Assembly: GCF_029910215.1 (NCBI RefSeq)
Contig: NZ_CP110395.1
Location: forward strand, 806,001-870,000
DNA: 64,000 bases
Direction of reading: 5' to 3'
Source of the DNA: Paraburkholderia sp. D15
GTDB lineage: Bacteria > Pseudomonadota > Gammaproteobacteria > Burkholderiales > Burkholderiaceae
Made by a program: the position numbers and the translations under genes. A model generated the notes under the pieces. The model ran no database searches and was not told where the DNA came from. It worked only from the letters and a program-made list of their open reading frames with translations. Of this stretch, positions 50,606-60,900 are shown piece after piece (the first letter of the stretch is position 1; every line of letters starts with the position of its first letter).

Positions 50606-51769
50606 ATGGTTGATCCCAAGAAAGACTTTTTGCCGTTTGCTCTTCCCGAAATCGGCGAGGAGGAAATCGCCGAGGTAGTGAACGCGCTGCGTTCCGGCTG
50701 GGTGACGACGGGTCCCAAGACGAAGCAGTTCGAAGCCGATTTCGCCGCGTACCTGGGCGGCGGCGTCGAGGCGATCGCGGTCAACTCCGCGACGGCGGGG
50801 CTGCATCTGGGGCTGGAGGCGCTGGGCGTGGGGCCTGGCGACGAAGTCATCACGACGACCCATACGTTCACGGCCACCGCCGAGATCATTCGCTATCTCG
50901 GCGCCGATCCGGTGTTCGTGGACGTCGATCCGCGCACGCTGTGCATCGACGTGGCGGGTATCGAACGCGCGATCACGCCGCGTACCAAGGCGATCATTCC
51001 CGTGCACTTCGCCGGTCGTTCGGCCGACATGCAGGCGCTGCTGGCGCTGGCGAAAAAACACGGCTTGCGGGTGATGGAAGATGCGGCGCACGCGTTGCCG
51101 ACTACCTGCGGCGGCACGATGATCGGTCAACTCGACAGCGACGTGACCGTGTTCAGCTTCTACGCCAACAAGACGATCACGACCGGCGAAGGCGGCATGC
51201 TGGTCACGCGCGATCCCGAACTGGCGAAGCGCGCGAAGGTCATGCGTCTGCACGGTATCAACCGCGACGCGTTCGACCGCTTCACGGCGAAGGCGCCGAG
51301 CTGGTACTACGAGATCGTCGCGCCCGGCTTCAAGTACAACATGACGGACATCGCGTCGTCGCTGGGTCTTCACCAGCTGAAGCGCGCGAACGAGTTTCAG
51401 GCGAAGCGCGCGCGTATCGCGGCGCTGTACGACGAAGCGCTGGCCGGTCTGCCGATCGTGTTGCCGCCGCATGCGGAAGCGGGCGACATCCATTCGTGGC
51501 ACCTGTACGTGACGCAACTGGCGGACGGTGCGGGCGTAAGCCGCGATCAGTTCATCGAGCGTCTGTTCGAGCAGGGTATCGGCTGCAGCGTGCACTACAT
51601 TCCGTTGCATCTGCAACCGTACTGGCGCGACACCTACAAGCTGACGCCGGAGATGTTCCCGAATAGCCAGCGCATCTATGAACGCACGGTCACGCTGCCG
51701 CTCTACACGCGCATGACCGACGCGGACGTCGAACGGGTGGTCGCCGCGGTGAAGCAGGCCCTCGGCTGA
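50606..51769 (+). CDS. DegT/DnrJ/EryC1 sugar aminotransferase
   Basis: A 387-aa PLP enzyme of the DegT family that aminates a keto-deoxy NDP-sugar. It shows [13 protein letters not shown] and the PLP-Lys region [13 protein letters not shown] (K189). ATG 50606 was chosen with AGGAGT upstream. It overlaps the PglC-like gene by one base. Together with the WbpM-like dehydratase and GNAT it predicts a 4-acetamido-4,6-dideoxy sugar. Confidence 0.9.
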   Translation: MVDPKKDFLPFALPEIGEEEIAEVVNALRSGWVTTGPKTKQFEADFAAYLGGGVEAIAVNSATAGLHLGLEALGVGPGDEVITTTHTFTATAEIIRYLGADPVFVDVDPRTLCIDVAGIERAITPRTKAIIPVHFAGRSADMQALLALAKKHGLRVMEDAAHALPTTCGGTMIGQLDSDVTVFSFYANKTITTGEGGMLVTRDPELAKRAKVMRLHGINRDAFDRFTAKAPSWYYEIVAPGFKYNMTDIASSLGLHQLKRANEFQAKRARIAALYDEALAGLPIVLPPHAEAGDIHSWHLYVTQLADGAGVSRDQFIERLFEQGIGCSVHYIPLHLQPYWRDTYKLTPEMFPNSQRIYERTVTLPLYTRMTDADVERVVAAVKQALG

Positions 51770-52362
51770 TGACGAAGCGTCTTTTCGATATCGTCGCGAG
51801 CGCGGTCGGTCTGCTGCTGCTGTCGCCCGTGCTGCTGGTGCTGGCGCTGCTCATCAAGCTCGAATCGCCGGGGCCCGTGTTCTTTCGTCAGGAGCGGGTG
51901 GGGCGATTCGGCAAGCCGTTTCGCATCCACAAGTTCCGTACGATGGTGACGGACGCCGAGCGCAAGGGTCTACAGATCACCGTGGGCTCGGACGCGCGCG
52001 TGACGCGCATGGGTGTGCCGCTGCGCAAGTACAAGCTGGACGAACTCGCGCAGCTGATCGACGTGTTCATCGGCAATATGAGCTTCGTGGGGCCGCGGCC
52101 GGAAGTGCCGCGCTATGTCGCGTGCTATCCGGCCGATGTGCGCGACATCGTGCTGTCGGTGCGGCCGGGCATTACCGATTGGGCGTCCATCGAGTTCAAG
52201 GACGAGAACGAAATTCTCGGCCGGGCCCAGGACCCGCATCAGGCGTACATTGACGAGGTGCTGCCGATCAAACTCGGCTACTACGTCGCGTATGTCAAGG
52301 AGCGATCGTTCCTCGGCGACTTGCGCGTCATCTTTGCGACGCTGACGAGTCTGATTCGCTAG
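51769..52362 (+). CDS. PglC-like phosphoglycosyl transferase
   Basis: A 197-aa monotopic sugar-1-phosphate transferase. It shows KRLFDIVASAVGLLLLSPVLLVLALLI, FFRQERVGRFGKPFRIHKFRTM and MSFVGPRPEVPRYV. It loads the first sugar phosphate onto undecaprenyl phosphate. The small, PglC-size form matches diNAcBac or QuiNAc type substrates. It is coupled to the aminotransferase gene. Confidence 0.9.
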   Translation: MTKRLFDIVASAVGLLLLSPVLLVLALLIKLESPGPVFFRQERVGRFGKPFRIHKFRTMVTDAERKGLQITVGSDARVTRMGVPLRKYKLDELAQLIDVFIGNMSFVGPRPEVPRYVACYPADVRDIVLSVRPGITDWASIEFKDENEILGRAQDPHQAYIDEVLPIKLGYYVAYVKERSFLGDLRVIFATLTSLIR

Positions 52363-52582
52363 GATCGGTGTTGGATGTCAAGCCCGACGCGGGAGGCGAT
52401 ACCCGCGAGAAGGCGGTATCGGGCGCCGGATTGCGTTGCGTCGTTGCAGCGCATCCGGCGTAGCGGTGCGCGGCGAATCCGCGGTGCGCCTTAAACATAA
52501 TAATTTTCCCCGGCCAGGCCCATCGAGCGATGCCCCGGTCGAAGACATACCCACGCAATGCATCACGGGCATGGAAAGAATC

Positions 52583-54511
52583 ATGAGTATTAAATTCACG
52601 CAGCCGCTGTTGAAGATGAAACGGCCTGCGAAGCGCGTGGTTGTGGTGACGCTCGATCTGAGTCTCTCGGTGATCGCCGTGTGGCTGGCTTTTTATCTGC
52701 GTCTCGATCAGGCGGGTTGGCCGCAGCAACAGCAGAAGTACGTCTACGTGCTCGCGCCGCTGCTCGCGTTCCCGCTGTTCGTGCGCTTTGGCCTGTATCG
52801 GGCGATCTTCCGTTACACGGGCGTTGCGGCCGTGGCCACCATCACCAAGGCCGTTGCCGTCTACTGCGTGTTGCTGTTCGTGGCGCTGCTGCTGTTGAAG
52901 TGGGATGGCGTGCCGCGCAGCGTCGGTCTGATCCAGCCGATGCTGTTCCTGCTGCTGGTGGGCGCGAGCCGTGCGCTGGCCAAGTTCACGCTGGCGGGGC
53001 GCGCGGCCAGGTCGCGTCCCGAGAAAGGCCGCCTGCTGATCTATGGCGCCGGCGATGCGGGCGTGCAAACCGCGTCGGCGCTGGGGGCGGCGCAGCAGTT
53101 CGTGCTGCTGGGCTTCATCGACGAAGACAAGGCGAAGGTCGGGCGTACGGTGAACGGTATCGACATCATGAGCCCGGACGACGTGGCCGATGCCGTCGAA
53201 CGCATGGACGTGACCGACATCCTGCTGGCGATGCCGTCGCTGGAGCGCGGCCGCCGCAATGCGATCATCGCCCGTCTGCGCGAACTGCCGGTTCACGTGC
53301 GAACCTTGCCGAGCATGGCCGATCTCGCGTCGGGCTGGGTGACGGTGCGCGATCTTCAGGAACTCGATGTCGAGGATCTGCTGGGCCGTGCGCCCGTGCA
53401 GCCCGACGAGACGCTGGTGGCGCGCAATCTGTCGGGCAAGACCGTGCTCGTGACGGGCGCGGGCGGCAGTATCGGCAGCGAGCTGTGCCGGCAGATCCTG
53501 ATGGAAAAGCCGCAGCGGCTCGTGCTCGTGGAACACAACGAGTTTGGCCTGTACACGATCCATCGCGAGCTGGAAGCGTTGAATGCCGAGCATCGGCTGA
53601 ATGTCGGGATCGTGCCGCTGCTCGCGAGCGTGGCCAACCTGGGCCGCTTGCGGGAAATCTGTCAGCTCTACCGGCCGGCGACGATTTATCATGCGGCCGC
53701 TTATAAGCATGTGCCGCTGGTCGAGAGCAATCCGTCCGAAGGCATCCTGAATAATGTTTTCGGCACATTCAACATGGCGCGTGCCGCCGTGGAGAGTCAG
53801 GTCGAATACTTCGTGCTGGTGTCGACCGACAAGGCCGTGCGCCCCACCAACGTGATGGGCGCCTCGAAGCGCACCGCCGAACTGGTGCTGCAGGCGCTGG
53901 CCGCGAGCCAGCAGGTCGATTTCGGCGCGCTCGACGGGCAGCCGGCCGAGCCCGTGCGCAACAACACGGTGTTCGCGATGGTGCGATTCGGCAACGTACT
54001 CGGCAGCAGCGGTAGCGTAGTGCCGCTGTTCCGCCGCCAGTTGGCCGCCGGGGGGCCGTTGACGCTCACGCACAAGGACGTCACACGTTACTTCATGACC
54101 ATTCCGGAGGCGGCGCAACTCGTCCTGCAAGCCGGCGCGATGGCGCGCGGCGGCGAGGTGTTCGTTCTGGACATGGGGCAGTCGGTCCGGATCATGGATC
54201 TGGCGAAACGGATGATCCAGTTGTCAGGGCTGTCGATTCGCGACCATCACCATCCGGACGGCGACATCGAAATCAGGATCACGGGGTTACGACCCGGCGA
54301 GAAGCTCTACGAGGAGCTGCTGATCGGCGACAACCCGGAGCCCACCGCGCATGCGCGGATCATGAAAGCGCATGAGGACTTTGTCGGGTGGTCGGATCTC
54401 GTGCCTGTCTTGCTGCGTATGCGAACGGCGGCGGAGCGCAACGATCAGGTGGCGATCAAGGAACTGCTCTGTCAACAGGTGCATGGCTATGCACCGCAGA
54501 CCACCGGGTAA
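52583..54511 (+). CDS. WbpM/PglF-like UDP-sugar 4,6-dehydratase, copy 1
   Basis: A 642-aa large-type dehydratase: about four N-terminal TM helices, a CoA-binding-like Rossmann fold (LIYGAGDAGVQ), and a second Rossmann SDR domain with VTGAGGSIGSELCRQIL and STDKAVRPTNVMGASKRTAE, where Met replaces the catalytic Tyr. ATG 52583 is preceded by GGAAAGAA. It provides the keto substrate for the aminotransferase above. The second copy is at 55941. Confidence 0.9.
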   Translation: MSIKFTQPLLKMKRPAKRVVVVTLDLSLSVIAVWLAFYLRLDQAGWPQQQQKYVYVLAPLLAFPLFVRFGLYRAIFRYTGVAAVATITKAVAVYCVLLFVALLLLKWDGVPRSVGLIQPMLFLLLVGASRALAKFTLAGRAARSRPEKGRLLIYGAGDAGVQTASALGAAQQFVLLGFIDEDKAKVGRTVNGIDIMSPDDVADAVERMDVTDILLAMPSLERGRRNAIIARLRELPVHVRTLPSMADLASGWVTVRDLQELDVEDLLGRAPVQPDETLVARNLSGKTVLVTGAGGSIGSELCRQILMEKPQRLVLVEHNEFGLYTIHRELEALNAEHRLNVGIVPLLASVANLGRLREICQLYRPATIYHAAAYKHVPLVESNPSEGILNNVFGTFNMARAAVESQVEYFVLVSTDKAVRPTNVMGASKRTAELVLQALAASQQVDFGALDGQPAEPVRNNTVFAMVRFGNVLGSSGSVVPLFRRQLAAGGPLTLTHKDVTRYFMTIPEAAQLVLQAGAMARGGEVFVLDMGQSVRIMDLAKRMIQLSGLSIRDHHHPDGDIEIRITGLRPGEKLYEELLIGDNPEPTAHARIMKAHEDFVGWSDLVPVLLRMRTAAERNDQVAIKELLCQQVHGYAPQTTG

Positions 54512-54531
54512 CGTTGCCACGTGGCAGAAGG

Positions 54532-54561
54532 GGATCCGGCCGGCGCTGGATGGCCGGATCC
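54532..54561. terminator. Hairpin between convergent dehydratase and wzz genes
   Basis: 10-bp arms (54532-54541 with 54552-54561), 10-base loop, between the two stops. No U-run on either strand. Possible bidirectional terminator. Confidence 0.4.
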
Positions 54562-54716
54562 GCCTTGTTGCATTGCATTGCGTCTTGCCGGTTCGATTCA
54601 GCCGGACCGCCCGTGCGGCGGCCCGGGTGCTGGCGTACTTCATACCGGCTTCGCGTCCGGCTCCCGCCCGCCGCTAGCCGGCTTTTAGCCAGCCTTTATC
54701 GGTCTTGAATCAGTTG

Positions 54717-55571
54717 CTAGCCGCGCCGGAACATGTCGCGCGCGGCGAACGCCACCCCGGCCAACAATCCAAGCACCGCACCCGCGGCGATCATCAGCAG
54801 CATGCCTGGCGTGCTGGGCCGCTTCGGCACATACGGCGGTTCGACCACCCGCGTGGGATACGTGAGCATGGGGCTGGTGGCCTGCTGCAGCAGCGCGGTC
54901 TGCTTGCGCAGATCGAGAATCTGCGTGTTGATCAGCGTCGCCATGTTGGTGACGAGCACGTCGCGCGAATTGTTGTTCGCCGCATCGCCACGCGCCGCCG
55001 ACGAACGGATCGTGTCATACGTACGACTATAGTTTCCTTCGGCATCGGTCAGCGCGCTCGACTCGCGCGCGAGCTCGCTCTTCATGTTCGCCGCGGCGGG
55101 ATCGAACGTTCGCCGGTGAATCGCCGATATCGCGTTGAACGCCGCCATCAGCGCGGCCGAAGCCTGCGCCTGCGAGTAAGCGGACACTTGCAGATTGATC
55201 AGGTCGGGACTTCGCGCGGCCGAAATCAGCATCGAGTTGAACACCAGGCTGGCGCTACGGTCGCCGCTGTCGGGTGCCGGCAAGCCCAGATTGTTCAGGA
55301 TACCCATGCGAAAACCGGGTAGGTTGTAACGCGTGGTGGCGACCGACTGGCTCTCGACCTGCCGGCTCGTGATGCCGCCGTTTTCCGGTGTGGATATCTG
55401 GCCGATCTGGACCGTCATGCGGCCGACCCAGCGAGGTTGAGTGAAGTGCGAAACCACCGCACCTGCTAAAGCGCCGACGATACAAGTCAGGACGACGAGC
55501 TTTCCCGATTTCGCAATTCTGCGAACAACGAAAGCACTCGAGCGGGTCGACACGTTAGAAGTTTGATGCAT
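54717..55571 (-). CDS. Wzz-like chain-length regulator
   Basis: A 284-aa polysaccharide co-polymerase. TM1 at about residues 24-44, a periplasmic helical region, and a Pro-rich segment before TM2 (PKRPSTPGMLLMIAAGAVLGLLAG) are as in Wzz. It controls O-chain length with the polymerase. It is the only minus-strand gene between the two WbpM-like genes. Confidence 0.85.
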   Translation of the reverse strand: MHQTSNVSTRSSAFVVRRIAKSGKLVVLTCIVGALAGAVVSHFTQPRWVGRMTVQIGQISTPENGGITSRQVESQSVATTRYNLPGFRMGILNNLGLPAPDSGDRSASLVFNSMLISAARSPDLINLQVSAYSQAQASAALMAAFNAISAIHRRTFDPAAANMKSELARESSALTDAEGNYSRTYDTIRSSAARGDAANNNSRDVLVTNMATLINTQILDLRKQTALLQQATSPMLTYPTRVVEPPYVPKRPSTPGMLLMIAAGAVLGLLAGVAFAARDMFRRG

Positions 55572-55940
55572 ATAGGCGGGGACGTCGCGAGACGTTTTTA
55601 ATGGACATGTCGCGTTGGATTGTAACGCGATTCACACGTCTGACCAGCCTGTCCTGGCTGTGCTGGTTTTACCGGTTGCTTGCCGAAAAACCCTTGAAAT
55701 TCGGTCGATTTGACGCGGTGACGCGATACGGATCGCGCGGTTTGACAATTGCCGGCGCGCGTTCCTCACGCAATGCTTACGGTCCGGACCACTCGACTGG
55801 CATGCCGCGATATGGGCGGGCATAATGCCTGTCTAAGGGTGTCGCCGTGCGGTGCGCAATGCATGCGCCGAACGTTGCGGGCCATGCTCGCGGGCACCGC
55901 TTTCAATCCACCGGTTCCTGACAAAAGAGGTGTGACGCCG
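55572..55940. other. 369-bp divergent region, wzz and WbpM copy 2
   Basis: No gene seen. It must hold the divergent promoters. A TTGACA at 55742-55747 has no matching -10 at 17 bases. Nothing else is distinctive. Confidence 0.5.
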
Positions 55941-57863
55941 ATGTTTCGACACAAAACCTCATGGCAGTCGTTCGCCGTTTTTCTGTTTGATCTGTGCGCG
56001 GTCGTGGCCACCTGGGTCGCGGCTTATCTGGTCCGCTTCAATGTAGCAATCCCTGGCAATTACATGCATGGGGCGTTGGTCTCGCTGATCTGGGTGCTGC
56101 CGTCCTATGGTCTGCTGTTTCGCGTGTTCGGGCTGTATCGCGGCATGTGGGTATTCGCGAGCCTGCCTGACTTGATGCGTATCGCGAAGGCGGTCGCCGC
56201 CGGCGCGCTCGTCACCACCGTCGCTTCGGTGATGGTGCAGCCCACGCCCTCGGTGCCGCGCTCGGTGCTGATCGTCGCGCCGCTGCTGCTGTTCCTGGCA
56301 ATGGGGGGCGCCCGCGCGCTCTACCGCGCGGCCAAGGAGTTTTACATTTACGGCGCGCTCATCACGCAGGGCAAGCCCGTGATCGTGCTGGGCGCCGGTA
56401 GCGCGGGCGCGAGCCTCGCCCGCGAACTGTCGCGTTCGCCCGAATGGCGGCTCGTCGGTCTGCTCGATGACGACGTCGCGAAACACGGCCGTGAAATCTA
56501 TGGTTACAAAGTTCTCGGTCCGATCAGCGATTTGCCGCGTTGGGCGGAAAAGCTGAACGTGGAACACGCGATCATCGCGGTGCCGTCGGCTTCGGTCGAA
56601 ACGCGTCGCCGTATCGCGACGATCTGCGTGCGCGCGGGCGCCCGTGCGATGGCACTGCCCGCGCTGGCCGCGTTGACGCAAGGGCAGGCGTTTCTTTCTC
56701 TGGTCCGCAAGGTCGATGTCGAGGATCTGCTTGGCCGCGAAGCCGTGAAGATCGACATGCCGCACGTGGAAGCGCTGCTGCATGGCCGCGTCGTGATGGT
56801 GACGGGCGCCGGCGGCTCGATCGGCTCCGAGCTGTGCCGGCAGATTCAGCGCTTCGCCCCCGCGCAACTGGTCGCGTACGACCTGTCCGAATTCGCGATG
56901 TACCGGCTGACCGAAGAATTGCGCGACCGCTTTCCAGACCTGTCGGTGATTCCGATCGTCGGGGATGCCAAGGATTCGCTGCTGCTCGATCAGGTGATGG
57001 CGCGCTACACGCCGCATATCGTCTTCCACGCAGCCGCCTACAAGCATGTGCCGTTGATGGAAGAGCTGAACGCGTGGCAGGCGGTGCGCAACAACGTGCT
57101 CGGCACGTATCGCGTGGCGCGCGCGGCGATTCGCCATAACGTCAAACACTTCGTGCTGGTGTCCACCGACAAGGCGGTGAACCCGACCAACGTGATGGGT
57201 GCGAGCAAGCGGCTCGCCGAAATGGCCTGTCAGGCGTTGCAGCAGACCAGCCAGCACACGCAGTTCGAAACCGTCCGTTTCGGCAACGTGCTGGGCAGCG
57301 CGGGGAGCGTGATTCCGAAGTTCGAGGAGCAGATTGCCCGAGGCGGCCCGATCACGGTCACCCACCCGGAGATCACACGCTTCTTCATGACGATTCCCGA
57401 AGCGTCGCAACTCGTGCTGCAGGCCTCCAGCATGGGGCGGGGCGGCGAGATTTTCATTCTGGACATGGGCGAGCCGGTGCGCATCACCGACCTCGCGCGC
57501 GATCTGATTCGTCTGCATGGCTATACCGAGGAACAGATCCGCATCGTTTTCAGCGGTTTGCGGCCGGGCGAGAAGCTTTACGAGGAACTGCTGGCCGACG
57601 ACGAGACCACCACGCGCACGCCGCACCCCAAGCTGCGTATCGCACGTGCTCGCGAGGCGCCGGACAACCTGCTCGACGAGCTGCTGCCGTGGCTGATGCA
57701 GCGCCGCGTGCTCGCCGACGACGAAGTGCGCCGCGATCTACGCCGCTGGGTACCGGAGTATCAAACCACCATGAAGCCTGTGCTGCAAAGCATGCCGACG
57801 GCACGGCCGGCCGTTGTCGCAACGGAATCGCAACGGCCGCAGGTCAAGGGTGTTCAGCCGTGA
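55941..57863 (+). CDS. WbpM/PglF-like UDP-sugar 4,6-dehydratase, copy 2
   Basis: A 640-aa large-type dehydratase paralogous to 52583: four TM helices, GAGSAGASLARELS, then VTGAGGSIGSELCRQI and STDKAVNPTNVMGASKRLAE (Met for Tyr). ATG 55941 follows AGAGG. It is transcribed alone after divergent wzz. It may make UDP-4-keto-QuiNAc or an equivalent precursor; whether the copies differ in substrate is unknown. Confidence 0.9.
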   Translation: MFRHKTSWQSFAVFLFDLCAVVATWVAAYLVRFNVAIPGNYMHGALVSLIWVLPSYGLLFRVFGLYRGMWVFASLPDLMRIAKAVAAGALVTTVASVMVQPTPSVPRSVLIVAPLLLFLAMGGARALYRAAKEFYIYGALITQGKPVIVLGAGSAGASLARELSRSPEWRLVGLLDDDVAKHGREIYGYKVLGPISDLPRWAEKLNVEHAIIAVPSASVETRRRIATICVRAGARAMALPALAALTQGQAFLSLVRKVDVEDLLGREAVKIDMPHVEALLHGRVVMVTGAGGSIGSELCRQIQRFAPAQLVAYDLSEFAMYRLTEELRDRFPDLSVIPIVGDAKDSLLLDQVMARYTPHIVFHAAAYKHVPLMEELNAWQAVRNNVLGTYRVARAAIRHNVKHFVLVSTDKAVNPTNVMGASKRLAEMACQALQQTSQHTQFETVRFGNVLGSAGSVIPKFEEQIARGGPITVTHPEITRFFMTIPEASQLVLQASSMGRGGEIFILDMGEPVRITDLARDLIRLHGYTEEQIRIVFSGLRPGEKLYEELLADDETTTRTPHPKLRIARAREAPDNLLDELLPWLMQRRVLADDEVRRDLRRWVPEYQTTMKPVLQSMPTARPAVVATESQRPQVKGVQP

Positions 57864-57871
57864 GTGGGGAC

Positions 57872-57894
57872 GCCCCTCGGTGCTCGCGAGGGGC
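57872..57894. terminator. Hairpin between WbpM copy 2 and rhamnosidase
   Basis: 8-bp stem (57872-57879 with 57887-57894) with 7-base loop, 8 bases after the WbpM stop and before the convergent rhamnosidase stop. Confidence 0.5.
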
Positions 57895-57986
57895 TTGATG
57901 CGTGTGTAACGCAGGTTGTGCGATGCGTCTCGCCTCGTGTCGGATCGAGCGCCTGAGGTGTGTCAGGCGCCCGCGTCAATCGACCC

Positions 57987-60900
57987 TCAACGAACGGTGA
58001 AACGGTAATTTCCCGATCCGGCTTCGTAGACCGCGAAGCCGGGCTCGTTGCGGACAAACCGTGCGCCGTCGCCCTGCACCTTGCCACCTGTATTCGCCAC
58101 CCAGATTTCCGCGCTCGTATTCACGGGCACACCCACATCGAGTTCGGACTTTCCGCCCGTGTCGTTCCAGCGCACCGTAATCGGGCCGTAGCCGGATTCG
58201 TAGCGGGCGTCGACCGCATGCACGTCGCCGCCCGCAACGGGCTTGACGACGAACCTCTGGAAGCCCGGCGCGGCCGCGCGGATACCGGCGACGTTCTGAT
58301 ACATCCATTCGCCGACCGAACCGTACGCGTAGTGGTTGAACGAGTTCATCGTCTTGCTCTGGAAACTGCCGTCCGGCCGGATACCGTCCCAACGTTCCCA
58401 CATGGTCGTCGCGCCCTTGCCGATCTGATAGCCCCAGGACGGGAAGGTCGTCTGAAGCAGAAGGCGATAGGCGACGTCCGTATGACCAGTTTCCGATAGC
58501 GCGGGCAGCAGGCGAGGCGTGCCGAGAAAGCCGGTACTCAGGTGCCAGTTCTTGTTCTTGATCAGTTCGACCAGCCGGTCCGCGGCGGGCTTGCGCAAAT
58601 CCGCCGGCACGAGGTCCATGCCCAGCGCGAGCACGTAGGCGGTTTGCGTGTCGGCCTTCAACCGCCCGTTCGGCAGCACGTAGGCACGGGCGAACGCGCG
58701 GCGGATGTTCTCGAAAAGTTCGTCGTAGCGGCGAGGATCTTTCTTCAGGACGCGCGCGGCCCTGGCGAGCGTGTGTGCGCTGTCGGCGAAGAAGGCGGTC
58801 GCGATCAGGTCCTTCGGCGTTTCGTCGTCGACGTTCAGCCAGTCGCCGTAGCCGGTGTCCGGGCGAAGGTAGTCCTTGCTGTCCTTCGCGAGGTACGCAA
58901 CCCAGCGCTCCATCGCCGCGAAGTTGTCCTCCAGGATGCGCGGGTCGCCGTAACGCTGATACAGGGTCCACGGCACGGAGACGCCCGCATCGCCCCAGCC
59001 GGCGTTCGCGGTACCGATGCCCTGGATCGTCGGCGCGACGTCGGCGAACGCGCCCGCCGGCGATTGCGTGTCGCGCAGATCCGTCAGCCATTTACCGAGG
59101 AAGGACAGCGTGCGCATGTTGTAGGCCGCCGTGCCCGCGAACGCGCCGATGTCGCCGGTCCAGCCGAGACGCTCGTCGCGCGCGGGGGTGTCCATCGGCA
59201 CCGACAGGAAGTCGCCGCGCTGGCTCCACAGAATGTTGTGCTGCAACTGGTTGAGCATCGGCACGTTGGTCGAGAACGACATGGTCGACGGCATATCGGT
59301 CGTCAGCACCCGGCCGACGATATCCGGCTGCGACGTCGCGCCGCTCACTTCGACATAGCGGAAACCATGGAACGTGAAGGCGGGCTCGTAGTTCTCGACG
59401 CCTTTGCCGCTCATGGTGTATTGATCCGTCGCCTTCGCGGTGCGGAGGTTGTCGGTGTACAGGGTGCCGTCCGGGTTCAGGACTTCGGCGTACCGCAGCG
59501 TGAGCACCTGGCCGGCGTTTCCCTGGGTGCTCATCCTCACCACGCCCACCATGTTCTGGCCCATGTCGTAGATGTACGTGCCGGCCTTGGTCTGCGTGAC
59601 CTTCACCGGCTTGATCTCGCGCTCCACGCGAATCGGCGGGTCCGCCTGCGCCACCATTGCCGCTTTCGTCGCCGGGCCGACCAGCACCGGCTTCCAGTCC
59701 TTATCGTCGTAATTGGGCAGCTTCCAGCCCGGCGTTTCCAGCCTCGCGTCGTACTCGTCGCCCATGATCAGGTCGGTGCTGATCATCGGGCCGAGCGCGC
59801 TTTTCCAGCTGCCGTCCGTGGCGATCTGTTCGCTGCTGCCGTCGGTGTAGAGCAGTTCGAGCTGCGCGCGCAGATACGGCAACTGGCCGTACTGGTTCGG
59901 GCCGAGCGAACCGATGTTGCCGGCATACCAGCCCGGACCCAGATCGACGGCGATCGCATTGCGCCCGGTGCGGACCAGGTTGGTCACGTCGTAGGTCTGG
60001 TACTGGACGCGTTTGTCGTAGTCGGTCCAGCCTGGCGCGAGATAGTCGGCACCGGCGGGCTGGCCGTTGATTTCCGCCCGATACGTGCCGAGTGCCGTGA
60101 TGTAGAGGCGCGCGCTCTTCACGGTTTTTTTCGCGTCGAATTCCCGGCGCAATTGAGAGGTCAGTCCGTCGCGTTCACGTGTCCCGCTGATTTCCCATTT
60201 GGTCTTGCGGTCGCCCTGGATTTCCTTCTTGTTGACATACGCTTTGCCGTACGCGTATTTGCAATCCGGGAACGTGTACCACCCTACCTTGCCGGAGACG
60301 TCGGACTGTTCGAAGTAGTACTTGCCCGCCGGTAGCGGCTTGTCGAGTTTCAACGTTGCCCAATGATTGTCGGGATGGTTCTCGATGCGCTGTCTGGCCA
60401 GCAGTTTGCCGCCCGGCCCATTTGCGTACAGCGAGAGGGTGAAGCTGGAATTCGTGGTCGTGAAGGTCGGCACTTCCGCGCTGACGGACACGATGGCGTG
60501 ATCGGTGGTGAAGCTCTGTCCTTGCGCGTCGCCCGGCTTGAGTTGTGCCGTGATCGCGGGGATCTGCCATTTGATCAGGTCCGGTGGCAAGGGTACGCTG
60601 CCGTTACGGCCAATCCATTTAGCCTGCTGCCAGTCGGTATTTTTCAACAGGCCCATTTCCCACCAGGCGGGTTTGCTCCACGCGGACGGCTGACCTTGTG
60701 CGTCCCAGATACGGACCGACCAGAAATAGCGCGCGCGCGAGCGCAGCGGTGCACCTTTGTACGGCACGAATTGCGATTGATCCTCGGTGACCTTGCCGCT
60801 GTCCCAGAGGTCTGGTTTCTCGAGTTTCTCCGGGCTCGACGCCACGCGAATCTGATAAGCGGTCTGCTTCTGATCGCGCTGATCCGCGGCGATCACCCAG

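Noticed and set aside
55742..55747. TTGACA as the promoter of the second WbpM-like gene
   Set aside because: No -10 box at an acceptable distance, so it cannot be called.
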